Source: an uncultured Oscillospiraceae bacterium
Lineage (GTDB): Bacteria; Bacillota; Clostridia; Oscillospirales; Ruminococcaceae
Reading direction: 5' to 3'
Length of the DNA: 43,081 nt
Assembly (NCBI GenBank): GCA_949282975.1
Contig: CASDQY010000021.1
Coordinates: 1 to 43,081 of the forward strand
The translations under genes and the position numbers were made by a program. Positions 23,850 through 33,453 of the stretch are shown piece after piece. Numbering within the stretch: position 1 is the stretch's first letter; each line of letters opens with the position of its first letter. The notes under the pieces were generated by a model. It was not told where the DNA came from and made no database searches. It worked only from the letters and a program-made list of their open reading frames with translations.

Positions 23850-24740
23850 ATGACCAAGAGAAGAATTTTTACCGGCGCCGGTGTGGCCATCGTCACCCCC
23901 ATGAATGCCGATGGTTCGGTAAATTATGAAGCGATGGGCCAGCTCATCGATCAACAGGTGGAAAGCGGCACCGACGCCATCATCGTCTGCGGCACCACCG
24001 GGGAATCCTCTACCCTGACGGATGAGGAACACCGCCGTGTGATCCAGTTTACCGTGGCCCAGGTCAACCACCGCATTCCGGTGGTGGCCGGTACCGGCAG
24101 CAACGACACTGCCTATTGCCTGGAGCTGAGCCAGGAAGCGGAAAAGATGGGGGTGGACGGCCTGCTGCTGGTGACCCCCTATTACAATAAGTGCTCCCAG
24201 AAGGGCCTCATCCGGCATTACCTCACCGTGGCGGACGCTGTGGATCTGCCCATGATTGTTTACAGTGTGGCCAGCCGCACCGGGGTAAATATCCTTCCGG
24301 AAACCCTGAAAGAACTCTCCAAGCACCCCAATATTGTGGCGGTGAAGGAAGCCAGCGGCAGCATCAGCCAGGTGGCCAAGATCCGCCATCTCTGCGGGGA
24401 TGATTTGGATGTGTACTCCGGCAACGACGACCAGATTGTGCCGCTGCTGAGCCTGGGGGGCATCGGGGTGATCTCGGTGCTGAGCAATGTTATGCCCAAA
24501 GAAACCCACGATATCTGCCGGCTTTACTTTGACGGCAAAGTCCAGGAAAGCGCCGCTTTGCAGCTAAAGCTTCTGGATCTCATCAACAGCCTGTTTGCGG
24601 ATGTCAACCCCATTCCCGTCAAGGAAGCGCTGAATATGATGGGCTTCCCCGCCGGTCCCTGCCGGATGCCCCTTTGCGAGATGGACGACGGCCCTCGCCA
24701 AAAGCTGCGGGCCAGCATGGCGGCAGTGGGGCTGCTGTAA
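23850..24740 (+). CDS. dapA: 4-hydroxy-tetrahydrodipicolinate synthase
   Basis: This 296-residue class I aldolase condenses pyruvate with aspartate semialdehyde. The Schiff-base lysine is K166 (VAVKEASG), the catalytic Tyr is Y138 in IVYSVASRTG (commonly YNVPxRTG in the family), and GTTGES (48-53) and PYYNK (110-114) are present. Length and motifs are typical. It follows asd by 39 bp, with GAAAGAAGG upstream, and is separated from dapB by a terminator-like hairpin. Confidence 0.97.
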   Translation: MTKRRIFTGAGVAIVTPMNADGSVNYEAMGQLIDQQVESGTDAIIVCGTTGESSTLTDEEHRRVIQFTVAQVNHRIPVVAGTGSNDTAYCLELSQEAEKMGVDGLLLVTPYYNKCSQKGLIRHYLTVADAVDLPMIVYSVASRTGVNILPETLKELSKHPNIVAVKEASGSISQVAKIRHLCGDDLDVYSGNDDQIVPLLSLGGIGVISVLSNVMPKETHDICRLYFDGKVQESAALQLKLLDLINSLFADVNPIPVKEALNMMGFPAGPCRMPLCEMDDGPRQKLRASMAAVGLL

Positions 24741-24744
24741 AAAG

Positions 24745-24787
24745 AAAAAGGTTCTCTTTTGGGGCAGCCCGGAGGGGAACCTTTTTT
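24745..24787 (+). terminator. Terminator-like hairpin between dapA and dapB
   Basis: AAAAAGGTTC (24745-24754) pairs with GAACCTTTTT (24777-24786), ending in a T-run. It may partly terminate transcription and lower dapB relative to asd-dapA; no separate dapB promoter was seen. Confidence 0.75.
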
Positions 24788-24819
24788 GAGAAAGGATTAC
24801 CAAGAAAGGAAGTATCGCT

Positions 24820-25581
24820 ATGACCCATATCCTCATCAACGGCGCCTGCGGCCACATGGGCCGGGTGATCGCCGATGTGATTGCCAATCGGGAAGACTGC
24901 ACCGTGCTGGCCGGTGTCGATCCGGTGGGAACCCCTTACGCCGAATTCCCGGTGTACCAAAGTTTTGATCTGGTGGAGGAAAAGGCGGATGTGATTATCG
25001 ACTTTTCCCATCCCTCTGCATTGGAAGGAATGCTGGATTACGCAAAGAGTCATTTTACGCCGGTGGTGATCGGCTCAACCGGCTATACCCCGGAGCAGAA
25101 ACAGGAAATTCAAAACGCCGCCAAAGAAATTCCGGTGTTCTTTTCCTTTAATATGTCGTTGGGGGTCAACCTGCTGGTGAATCTGGCGAAGAAGGCCACC
25201 CAGATTTTGGGGGATCAGTTTGATATCGAGATTGTGGAAAAGCACCACAACCAGAAGATCGACGCCCCCAGCGGCACCGCTTTGATGATTGCCGATGCCA
25301 TTCAGGAAACCATGGGCGGCAATATGGTGTATCAGTACGACCGCCATGCGCAGCGGAAAAAACGGGAGCCGAACGAAATCGGCATCCACTCCGTCCGGGG
25401 CGGCACCATTGTGGGAGAACACCAGGTGATTTTTGCCGGACGGGACGAAGTGATCACTTTGACCCACGAAGCCCACAGCAAGCAGGTGTTTGCGGTGGGG
25501 GCGGTGAATGCCGCCGTCTTTCTGGAAAAGAAGGCCCCCGGTCTATATGATATGGGCGCCATGCTTTCTGAAACAGAGTAA
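24820..25581 (+). CDS. dapB: 4-hydroxy-tetrahydrodipicolinate reductase
   Basis: This 253-residue NAD(P)H-dependent reductase gives tetrahydrodipicolinate, the precursor of diaminopimelate and lysine. The nucleotide-binding start is INGACGHMGR. The catalytic signature is EKHHNQKIDAPSGTA (140-154), with the paired His and Lys of the active site. AAGGAAG precedes the ATG at 24820. It ends the asd-dapA-dapB operon; the later pathway genes are not in this window. Confidence 0.97.
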   Translation: MTHILINGACGHMGRVIADVIANREDCTVLAGVDPVGTPYAEFPVYQSFDLVEEKADVIIDFSHPSALEGMLDYAKSHFTPVVIGSTGYTPEQKQEIQNAAKEIPVFFSFNMSLGVNLLVNLAKKATQILGDQFDIEIVEKHHNQKIDAPSGTALMIADAIQETMGGNMVYQYDRHAQRKKREPNEIGIHSVRGGTIVGEHQVIFAGRDEVITLTHEAHSKQVFAVGAVNAAVFLEKKAPGLYDMGAMLSETE

Positions 25582-25615
25582 ATATTCCATATCACATAAA
25601 ACTTGCTGCACCAAA

Positions 25616-25654
25616 CCGCCGGAAAGGAGACTTCCCCCTTTCCGGCGGTTTTTT
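25616..25654 (+). terminator. Intrinsic terminator of the asd-dap operon
   Basis: A perfect 11-bp stem, CCGCCGGAAAG (25616-25626) with CTTTCCGGCGG (25638-25648), is followed by six T. Confidence 0.93.
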
Positions 25655-25659
25655 CGGAA

Positions 25660-25688
25660 TTGACAGCCCCGCTTCCCTTTGCTACAAT
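25660..25688 (+). promoter_or_regulatory. Sigma-A promoter of the CapA-like gene
   Basis: TTGACA (25660-25665) and TACAAT (25683-25688), spacer 17 bp, lie directly after the dap terminator and about 45 bp before the ATG at 25735. Confidence 0.87.
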
Positions 25689-25734
25689 ATCCATAAGTAT
25701 TCGACAGGATTTTGCATGGAGAAAGGAGATTGTC

Positions 25735-26946
25735 ATGAATCGTTTTCGTCGCACCAAATGGATTGCTTTGCTCTGCGCCGGAGCTATGCTTTTCACCCTG
25801 GCGGGCTGTTCCGGAGAAAGCCGGCCTGCCGACACCCAGCCGGAATCCTCCCTGACCGAGGAAAGCCAGCCGGCTGCACCGGAACCGGTAAGCGTCAGCT
25901 TTGTATCGGTGGGGGATAACCTGATTCACTCTTCCATTTATCGTCAGGCCAACGCACGTGCCGGCGGAGGAGAAAATTATGATTTTACGGCAGCTTATGC
26001 CAATGTGGCGGATCGGATCGCCCAGCCGGACGTGGCTACCATCAACCAGGAAACGGTCATGTCGGGAACGGATGCACCGTCCAGCTATCCCCTGTTCAAT
26101 TCCCCCCAGGCATTGGGGGATCAGATGATTGATCTGGGCTTCGATGTATTTAATCTGGCCAACAATCACATGCTGGATATGGGCGCCGACGGCTTGGATA
26201 CCACGCTGCAATACTGGAACAGCAAAACTCAGGTGGTACATACCGGCGCCTACCGGAATCCGGAGGAGTTTTATCAGGTGGAAAGCAATACCGTCAACGG
26301 CCTGAAGATTGGTTACGTGGGGGCGACCAGCTATACCAACGGCCTGAGCCTGCCGGAGGGAAGCTCCCTTACCTATATCCTTACCTCTGAAGAAGATTTG
26401 CTTCAGGCCAAAATTGAAGCTGCTCGGGAAGTTTGTGATTTGGTAGTGGTCAACATCCACTGGGGCAATGAATACGCCACCGAGCCGACCCAGGAGCAGC
26501 GGGAGCTGGCGCAGAAAATGCTCAACTGGGGGGCCGATGTGATTTTGGGCCATCATCCCCATGTGCTTCAAACCATAGAGTATCTGCCAAAATATGATGG
26601 GGAGCAGGGCCTGGTGATCTATTCCCTGGGCAATTTCATCTCCGCTCAGGATCAGGGGATGCGGATGATCGGGGGAATGCTCAACTACACCCTTACCAAG
26701 CATTATGACACCAATACCGTCACTGTGGATAACGTTTCGTTTGAACCGGTGATCACCCATTATGACGCCAGCTTTTCCAACATCCGCCTTTATCTTTACA
26801 GCCAATACAGCAACGATCTAGCTCTGTCCCATGGGGTGCGCAGCAATACTTCCGCCTTCTCCATGGAGTATATCGACCAGGTGGTCAGCGCCGTGATCCC
26901 GGAACAGTTCTGGACGCCGGCGGCATCGGATCAGGCGGCGGCGTAA
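25735..26946 (+). CDS. CapA-family lipoprotein (poly-gamma-glutamate capsule-type metallophosphatase fold)
   Basis: This 403-residue lipoprotein has a basic N-terminus, a hydrophobic stretch and the lipobox LAGC with C25, so it is probably anchored outside the membrane. A Ser/Glu/Pro-rich linker leads to a CapA/PgsA domain (about 53-345) with metal-ligand-like motifs VGDNLIH, NQETV, NLANNHMLD, NIHWG, LGHHPHV and IYSLGNF. CapA proteins act in poly-gamma-glutamate attachment, but most clostridial copies have no known role and no pgsBC partners are here. The start at 25735 has AAAGGAG upstream; a longer frame from 25603 begins inside the preceding terminator. The GT-C gene follows 44 bp later. 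Confidence 0.92.
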   Translation: MNRFRRTKWIALLCAGAMLFTLAGCSGESRPADTQPESSLTEESQPAAPEPVSVSFVSVGDNLIHSSIYRQANARAGGGENYDFTAAYANVADRIAQPDVATINQETVMSGTDAPSSYPLFNSPQALGDQMIDLGFDVFNLANNHMLDMGADGLDTTLQYWNSKTQVVHTGAYRNPEEFYQVESNTVNGLKIGYVGATSYTNGLSLPEGSSLTYILTSEEDLLQAKIEAAREVCDLVVVNIHWGNEYATEPTQEQRELAQKMLNWGADVILGHHPHVLQTIEYLPKYDGEQGLVIYSLGNFISAQDQGMRMIGGMLNYTLTKHYDTNTVTVDNVSFEPVITHYDASFSNIRLYLYSQYSNDLALSHGVRSNTSAFSMEYIDQVVSAVIPEQFWTPAASDQAAA

Positions 26947-26990
26947 CAGCAGGAGGAAAATGCTGTTAAAATTATAAAAAGGAGAAGATC

Positions 26991-29141
26991 TTGTTGTCGA
27001 AAGTGATGCGCTTTTTTCAAACAGGGATCCCCAGGTTTTATCGGGTTGTTGTGGTGGCGCTTTTTTGGGTCATCCTGCTTTACTTCAGTTTTCTCAGCGC
27101 CGTCAGTACAAGTTTTGTGAACTCTTTAGAGAACACCTTCTTTTGCCAAGATAGCATTCTGCTCAATCTCTGTGCGGCGGCAGCCGTGATGCTTTTCTGC
27201 CTTTTTTTCAAGAAATGGAAGGTTTCCCGTCGTTTTCTGGATCGGCTGGAACAGGAAGAGGCGCTTTTTCGACACTGCCGGAGAGTTTTACTGCTGGTGA
27301 TTTTTCTCCTTTCTGTGGTGTGGGTGCTGTCTACCCAGTACGACGCATTGGCGGATCAAAGGAATGTCCAGCAGGCAGTGTATGATTTTCAGGCGGGAAA
27401 TTACCAGACATTCCGCCCCGGTAATTATATGGCTGCTTATCAGAATCAACTGGGACTGTTCTGGCTGTCCTATCTGTTTTCCCTGATATTCGGCAGCCAG
27501 AATTATGTGGCATTTCAGATTATGAATGCAGTAGCCGTCACCCTGTTCTATCGGGAGTTGTCGCAGCTGGGTCGTTATTTCGGCTGGCGGCGGGGAACGC
27601 AGCTTTCCATTCTGCTGATGGGCGTTTTGTTCTATCCATTGCTGATGTACTGCTCCTTTGTGTATGGAAATCTGCTGGGGCTGGCATGTTCGGTGCTGGC
27701 CATTCGGCTGGAACTGCAGTTCTTTCAGACCCATCAAAAGCGGTTTGCTTTCTTTTCGGCAGGGGCCATTTTGCTGGCGCTGCTCTGGAAATCCAATTAT
27801 CTTATCTTTCTGGTGGGCATGATTTTATATGCGCTGGTGGAGACGTTTCGGCAGAAAAAGGGAAAGCTTTTGCTGCTTCCTGTTTTGGTGGCGGCTGCTT
27901 TTTTGGTGCAGTCCTTTCTGCCGGTGGCTTTGGCCAGGCAGGCCACCGGCCAGCCTTTTGATCAACCGATGAGTTCCTGGTCTTGGATTGCTATGGGCCT
28001 GCAACGGGAAAGTCCCTTTGCTCCGGGATGGTATAACGGTTATAACGTCCATTCGTTTGGAGAAAGCAATGGCCAAACGGAAATCCAAACCCAGCTTGCA
28101 AAGCAGGACATTCAGCAATCCCTCCGTTATTTTTGGCAGAACAAAGGGGAAGCCCTTCAGTTTTTCACGCTGAAAACGGCTTCCGAATGGAACAATCCCA
28201 CCTTCCAATCCTATTGGCTGACCGAAAACCATCAGTCCAGCGCAGAGGAAAGCAATTGGCTTTGGCAGTTTACCAGCCCCTGGGGAGAATATTACGGCAC
28301 ACTGTTCTTAAATTTGTTCCAGTTTGTGATTTTGGCAGGGGCCTTGCTGTATTGTTTATTGGACTGGAAGAAATCCGGTTTTACTGCATCTTTGATTTTA
28401 GCCATGATTTTTGTGGGCGGAGCAGCCTTCCATCTGGTCTGGGAGGCAAAAGCTCAGTATACGTTAAGTTATTTTGTGCTGCTGTTTCCCTATGCTGCCG
28501 CCGGGTACAGCCGGTTTGCAGATTGCGGCCTGGTTTTGCTGGGCGGCGGTTATGGCAACGGTCATTGGAAGAACGTCGGCCGCCGCTGGCGGAAAAATCT
28601 GGTCTTTTTGGGGGCTCTGTTTGCGGTAATGGCGGTATTCATCGGAATCTGCTATTCCGGCGGGCGGGTCGCTTCCCTGCGGGCGGATACCGGGGCGTAT
28701 CTGGAGTATGTCCAGCTAAACAGCGGTTCTCCGGCATTGGCTCAAGGGGACTGGGCGCTACAGATCGTGACCGGTGCCCAATTACAGGTAGAATCAACCC
28801 AAAATGAGGATGAATTGGTGCTGTCCACAGCACCGGATTCGGAAGCCGGCCGTTTTTGGGTTTCCAATTACGGAGAAAAAACCAGATTTTACTGCAGCGG
28901 TTGGCAATCCAATCTCTGTTTTGCTGCTGAGGAAGACGAGGCAGGCCAGCCGGTTTTTTCTCTGGCGGCTTATGACCGATCCGATCAGCAGGTCTGGAGA
29001 GTGACGCCGGGCAGGGACGGCAGCGTGGTAATTGCCCAAAACGGAAACGCTTTGACTTATGATGCCCAGACGGGCCGGGTTTTTCTGGCACCGGCGGATG
29101 GAAGCGAGAACCAGCAGTGGTATCCTGTGGCGATTGAGTGA
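26991..29141 (+). CDS. GT-C-type membrane glycosyltransferase with C-terminal ricin-like region
   Basis: This 716-residue protein has about 10-12 spans through residue 575. A first extracellular loop reads YDALADQ and later GNYMAAYQNQLGLFWL, the pattern of PMT/ArnT-like (GT39/GT83-type) enzymes that use polyprenyl-phosphate sugars. The last ~110 residues, extracellular after a final span, contain DQQVWRV and NQQWYPV, the QxW repeats of ricin-B/beta-trefoil lectins. The start is a TTG at 26991 (or the next TTG): GGAG lies 6 bp upstream, whereas the first ATG at 27006 is too far away. It is probably co-transcribed with the CapA-like gene. Donor and acceptor are unknown. Confidence 0.8.
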   Translation: MLSKVMRFFQTGIPRFYRVVVVALFWVILLYFSFLSAVSTSFVNSLENTFFCQDSILLNLCAAAAVMLFCLFFKKWKVSRRFLDRLEQEEALFRHCRRVLLLVIFLLSVVWVLSTQYDALADQRNVQQAVYDFQAGNYQTFRPGNYMAAYQNQLGLFWLSYLFSLIFGSQNYVAFQIMNAVAVTLFYRELSQLGRYFGWRRGTQLSILLMGVLFYPLLMYCSFVYGNLLGLACSVLAIRLELQFFQTHQKRFAFFSAGAILLALLWKSNYLIFLVGMILYALVETFRQKKGKLLLLPVLVAAAFLVQSFLPVALARQATGQPFDQPMSSWSWIAMGLQRESPFAPGWYNGYNVHSFGESNGQTEIQTQLAKQDIQQSLRYFWQNKGEALQFFTLKTASEWNNPTFQSYWLTENHQSSAEESNWLWQFTSPWGEYYGTLFLNLFQFVILAGALLYCLLDWKKSGFTASLILAMIFVGGAAFHLVWEAKAQYTLSYFVLLFPYAAAGYSRFADCGLVLLGGGYGNGHWKNVGRRWRKNLVFLGALFAVMAVFIGICYSGGRVASLRADTGAYLEYVQLNSGSPALAQGDWALQIVTGAQLQVESTQNEDELVLSTAPDSEAGRFWVSNYGEKTRFYCSGWQSNLCFAAEEDEAGQPVFSLAAYDRSDQQVWRVTPGRDGSVVIAQNGNALTYDAQTGRVFLAPADGSENQQWYPVAIE

Positions 29142-29169
29142 AAACAGGGGAAACCCCCGAAAATTTTTC

Positions 29170-29198
29170 TTGACAACCCGCTTCCGGTTTTGTATAAT
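29170..29198 (+). promoter_or_regulatory. Consensus sigma-A promoter of the rplU operon
   Basis: TTGACA (29170-29175) and TATAAT (29193-29198), spacer 17 bp, both perfect, as expected for a ribosomal protein operon. Confidence 0.92.
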
Positions 29199-29204
29199 AG
29201 AAAG

Positions 29205-29285
29205 GCCGCATGGAACGGGCCGGCAAGCAGGCAGTGCCCTGCGCCTGATTCCAGCGAGATTAGAAAAAGGCGGTGCCTTAGAAAG
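29205..29285 (+). promoter_or_regulatory. Putative L21 leader RNA
   Basis: The 80-nt leader between the promoter and rplU has GC-rich repeats able to pair (GGCC/GGCC, GCAGG/CCTGC near 29230-29250, and GGC near 29275). Firmicutes rplU operons carry a known autoregulatory L21 leader at this place. The call rests on position and length; the consensus was not checked. Confidence 0.5.
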
Positions 29286-29597
29286 ATGTATGCAGTCATT
29301 GAAACCGGCGGAAAGCAGTACCGGGTCAGCGAAGGGGACGAAATCTTCGTAGAAAAGCTGGGCCTGGAAGCGGAAGAAAAGGTCAGCTTCGATAAGGTTA
29401 TTGCTGTCAGCGATGACAACGGCCTGAAAGTGGGAACTCCTTATGTGGAATCCGCTACTGTGGACGCAACCGTGGTGAAAAACGGCAAGGGCAAGAAGAT
29501 TACCGTGTTCACCTATAAGCCCAAGAAGAGCAGTGCTCGGAAAAAGGGCCATCGTCAGGCTTACACCAAAGTGAAGATCGACGCCATTCATGCGTAA
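29286..29597 (+). CDS. rplU: 50S ribosomal protein L21
   Basis: This 103-residue protein has the L21 start [14 protein letters not shown] and the RNA-binding end [17 protein letters not shown]. The start at 29286 is fixed by homology; the upstream AGAAAG ribosome site is weak, as often in autoregulated ribosomal genes. It is followed by prp and rpmA, the standard Firmicutes order. Confidence 0.98.
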   Translation: MYAVIETGGKQYRVSEGDEIFVEKLGLEAEEKVSFDKVIAVSDDNGLKVGTPYVESATVDATVVKNGKGKKITVFTYKPKKSSARKKGHRQAYTKVKIDAIHA

Positions 29598-29600
29598 GTT

Positions 29601-29921
29601 ATGATCTTTGCTGAGTTTTCCCGCAAGGGAGACCGCATCACCGGCGTTTCGGTGAGCGGACATGCTGGCTATGCCCCCAAAGGGGAGGATATTGTTTGCG
29701 CCAGCGTTACCAGCGCCCTGCAAACCGTGATCAACGGAATTACCGAGGTGCTGAAGGTTCCGGCGGATGTTCAGGTGGAGGAAAATAAAATCACCTGTGC
29801 CTTGCCGGATGCCCCCGAAGAACCGGCTGCCCAAGCCATGTTGGAAGCGCTTTATTTGCAGCTCACCCTTCTTCGGGAAGATTATCCAAAAACCATAACT
29901 CTGAAAAATCTGGAGGTGTAG
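29601..29921 (+). CDS. prp: Ribosomal-processing cysteine protease Prp
   Basis: This 106-residue protease removes the N-terminal extension of ribosomal protein L27 in Firmicutes. Catalytic H21 (SGHAGYAPKGED) and C33 (IVCASVT) are present. It lies between rplU and rpmA, 3 bp after the first and 3 bp before the second, and its substrate extension is seen in the next gene. Confidence 0.96.
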   Translation: MIFAEFSRKGDRITGVSVSGHAGYAPKGEDIVCASVTSALQTVINGITEVLKVPADVQVEENKITCALPDAPEEPAAQAMLEALYLQLTLLREDYPKTITLKNLEV

Positions 29922-29924
29922 ACC

Positions 29925-31552
<1,628 letters not shown>

Positions 31553-31570
31553 GGAAAGGAGGGGAGCTGT

Positions 31571-31960
31571 TTGGACTCCCCAAAACTGTTAAATCCCCTG
31601 GTGCTGGCTTATCAAGGGGATGTGGTGTACGAACTTTTGGTGCGCCGCCGCCTGATTGAATCCACCCGGCTGGGGGTAAGCGCCCTTCATCGGGAAACGG
31701 TAAAGCGGGTTTGCGCCCACTATCAATCCCAGGCCATGGAAGTGTTGGAGCCGATGCTCACCCCGGAGGAACTGGAAATTTATAAACGGGGCCGCAATGC
31801 TTCCAGCCATGTGCCCCGGCACGCCGATGTGCTGGAGTACCGCCGTTCCACCGGTTTTGAGGCCCTGTTCGGCTATCTTTCCCTGTCCGGCAAGGAACAG
31901 CGGCTGGGCGAGCTGTTTGAAGCAATCTGGCAGCCGCCCCAGGTAGCCACAGCAAAATAA
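31571..31960 (+). CDS. mrnC: Mini-ribonuclease III
   Basis: This 129-residue RNase III-like dimer lacks a double-stranded RNA-binding domain and matures 23S rRNA in Firmicutes. The catalytic region LAYQGDVVYELLVRR (D17, E21) and the GFEALFGYLSL helix with the second acidic site are present. The start is TTG at 31571 with AGGAGG 8 bp upstream; no ATG lies near. It is paired with obg. Confidence 0.94.
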   Translation: MDSPKLLNPLVLAYQGDVVYELLVRRRLIESTRLGVSALHRETVKRVCAHYQSQAMEVLEPMLTPEELEIYKRGRNASSHVPRHADVLEYRRSTGFEALFGYLSLSGKEQRLGELFEAIWQPPQVATAK

Positions 31961-31964
31961 AAAC

Positions 31965-31995
31965 GGACTCCCGGCTGGGAGCCCGCCTTGCCGAA
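31965..31995 (-). terminator. Intrinsic terminator of the Asn/Gln-rich gene
   Basis: GGACTCCC (31965-31972) pairs with GGGAGCCC (31977-31984). Read on the minus strand it is followed by GTTTTTATTTT, so it stops the minus-strand 55-aa gene where it meets the convergent mrnC. Confidence 0.8.
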
Positions 31996-31999
31996 ATTC

Positions 32000-32167
32000 T
32001 CAGTGGCCGCAGTTCTGGCTGGACTGATTGGTGGTCTTGTTGGAGGATTTGTTGTTGGTCTTATTCTGAGTATTCTGCATGTTTTGCGTGTTTTGAGAAT
32101 CCGTGCAGTTTTGCGTGTTTTGCGCATTCTGAGAATTCTGGTTTTGGCTGGTTTTGTTGTTCGCCAT
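32000..32167 (-). CDS. Asn/Gln-rich small protein (55 aa), possibly spore-associated
   Basis: This short gene encodes 55 residues: MANNKTSQNQNSQN, then tandem QN-x-x repeats (AQNTQNCTDSQNTQN, MQNTQNK) and an ending SSQNCGH. About half the residues are Asn or Gln; two Cys are present and no hydrophobic core. GAGGTGA lies 6 bp before the ATG at 32167, and a good terminator follows its stop, so it is a genuine transcription unit. Upstream, GGTATA and TACACTA with 17 bp between them resemble forespore sigma-G/F promoters. Composition recalls Gln/Asn-rich gamma-type small acid-soluble spore proteins and similar clostridial small proteins, but the classical SASP motif is missing. Function unknown; a spore or coat role is inferred. 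Confidence 0.72.
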   Translation of the reverse strand: MANNKTSQNQNSQNAQNTQNCTDSQNTQNMQNTQNKTNNKSSNKTTNQSSQNCGH

Positions 32168-32180
32168 ATCGTATCACCTC

Positions 32181-32215
32181 TTTCGGGGGTAGTGTAACCC
32201 GAAAAACTGGGGCTA
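32181..32215 (-). promoter_or_regulatory. Possible sporulation-type (sigma-G/F-like) promoter
   Basis: On the minus strand GGTATA is followed after 17 bp by TACACTA, compared with the sigma-G consensus TGnATA / CATACTA. The -10 lies about 25 bp before the start of the Asn/Gln-rich gene, the short leader usual for ssp genes. Match is partial; positions are approximate. Confidence 0.35.
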
Positions 32216-32269
32216 TACCTCTGAATATTGAAATAATTACCTGCACGATTCGGAAAGGAGTACCGTCTT

Positions 32270-33379
32270 ATGATCCAGTACGATGATATTCGAGTCAAAT
32301 TAAATAACCGCCGCCCGGAACTGGCGGATTTAAAAGACGCCCTCCAGCTGGACCGGGCGCAGAAGGAGATCCAGGAACTGGAGCACAAGGCTGCGGAACC
32401 GGGCTTTTGGGACAATATGGAAAAAAGTCAGGAGATCCTCCGCCGCACCACCCAGCTTCGAAATAAAGTAGAGGGCTACCAAAAGCTGGAAAGCCTGGCG
32501 GATGATATCGAAACCATGATCCAGCTGGCGGAAGAAGAAGAAGATGCTTCCATGGCCGACGAGGTCAAGGAAATGTATGAAACCTTTGAAAAAGAGCTGG
32601 AAGAACAAACTCTTTCCACGCTGCTCACCGGGGAATACGACGATCACAACGCCATTTTGACCTTCCATGCCGGTGCCGGCGGCACCGAAGCCCAGGATTG
32701 GGTGGAAATGCTGTACCGGATGTACACCCATTGGGCGGAAAAACACGGCTTTTCTTACGATATCCTGGATTACCAGCCCGGCGATGACGCCGGTATTAAG
32801 AGCGCATCCATCCAGATCAACGGCCTGAATGCCTATGGGTATCTCCGCAGTGAAAACGGCGTGCATCGCTTGGTGCGGGTTTCGCCCTTTGATGCTTCCG
32901 GACGGCGGCATACCTCTTTTGCCTCCCTGGAAGTGATGCCGGAAATTGACGATACCATTCAGGTGGACATCCGGGAAGAGGATATCAAAATGGATGTGTT
33001 CCGTTCCTCCGGCGCCGGCGGACAGCACATCAACAAGACTTCGTCTGCGGTGCGCCTGACCCACATTCCCACCGGGATTGTGGTATCCTGCCAAACCGAG
33101 CGCAGCCAGTTCCAAAACCGGGACACGGCCATGAAGATGTTAAAATCCAAGCTGTTTGAAATCAAGCAGCGGGAACATCTGGATAAGATTGAGGATATCA
33201 AGGGCGAACATAAGGAAATCGCCTGGGGCAGCCAGATTCGCAGCTATGTGTTTATGCCCTATACCCTGGTGAAGGATACCCGTACCGGCTATGAAACCAG
33301 CAACGTCAATGCGGTGATGGACGGGGACCTGGACGGTTTTATTTACGCCTACCTGAAACAACAGGATGAAATTAAATAA
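32270..33379 (+). CDS. prfB: Peptide chain release factor 2
   Basis: This 369-residue release factor reads UAA and UGA stop codons and releases the peptide. It has the SPF anticodon-like motif (VSPFDASGRRH, about residue 204) and the GGQ motif (SGAGGQHINK, about 249). The N-terminal region (VKLNNRRPELADLKDAL) is read in one frame from the ATG at 32270, with GGAAAGGAG upstream; no in-frame UGA or CUUUGA slip site is seen, so the programmed frameshift of most prfB genes is absent. It diverges from the Asn/Gln-rich gene and ends at a bidirectional terminator. Confidence 0.97.
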   Translation: MIQYDDIRVKLNNRRPELADLKDALQLDRAQKEIQELEHKAAEPGFWDNMEKSQEILRRTTQLRNKVEGYQKLESLADDIETMIQLAEEEEDASMADEVKEMYETFEKELEEQTLSTLLTGEYDDHNAILTFHAGAGGTEAQDWVEMLYRMYTHWAEKHGFSYDILDYQPGDDAGIKSASIQINGLNAYGYLRSENGVHRLVRVSPFDASGRRHTSFASLEVMPEIDDTIQVDIREEDIKMDVFRSSGAGGQHINKTSSAVRLTHIPTGIVVSCQTERSQFQNRDTAMKMLKSKLFEIKQREHLDKIEDIKGEHKEIAWGSQIRSYVFMPYTLVKDTRTGYETSNVNAVMDGDLDGFIYAYLKQQDEIK

Positions 33380-33400
33380 AGTTGAATCACCCACAAAATA

Positions 33401-33438
33401 CCGCCCTGCCGGAATCATCCGGCAGGGCGGCTCTGTTT
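33401..33438. terminator. Bidirectional terminator between prfB and GH127
   Basis: A perfect 12-bp stem, CCGCCCTGCCGG (33401-33412) and CCGGCAGGGCGG (33419-33430), with a 6-nt loop lies between convergent genes. TGTTTTG follows on the plus side; an A-rich stretch on the other side gives a U-run for the minus strand. Confidence 0.87.
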
Positions 33439-33453
33439 TGTCTTATTTGGATT

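Noticed and set aside
24250-24300. dapA catalytic-loop change (YSVASRTG) as a sign of lost function
   Set aside because: Tyr, Arg and Thr of the motif and the Schiff-base Lys are kept; variation at the other positions is tolerated in the family.
31990-32167. DNA repeat array (possible CRISPR or minisatellite)
   Set aside because: The short repeats are codon-level QN repeats in a coding frame, without constant repeats and unique spacers.
31988-32197. 69-codon plus-strand hydrophobic frame
   Set aside because: It is the reverse complement of the QN codon repeats, which gives Leu/Val/Ile runs; no ribosome site.
31873-32415. 180-codon minus frame across the Asn/Gln-rich gene
   Set aside because: It begins inside prfB and has repetitive Thr/Arg content as a frame shadow of the 55-residue gene, which alone has a ribosome site.
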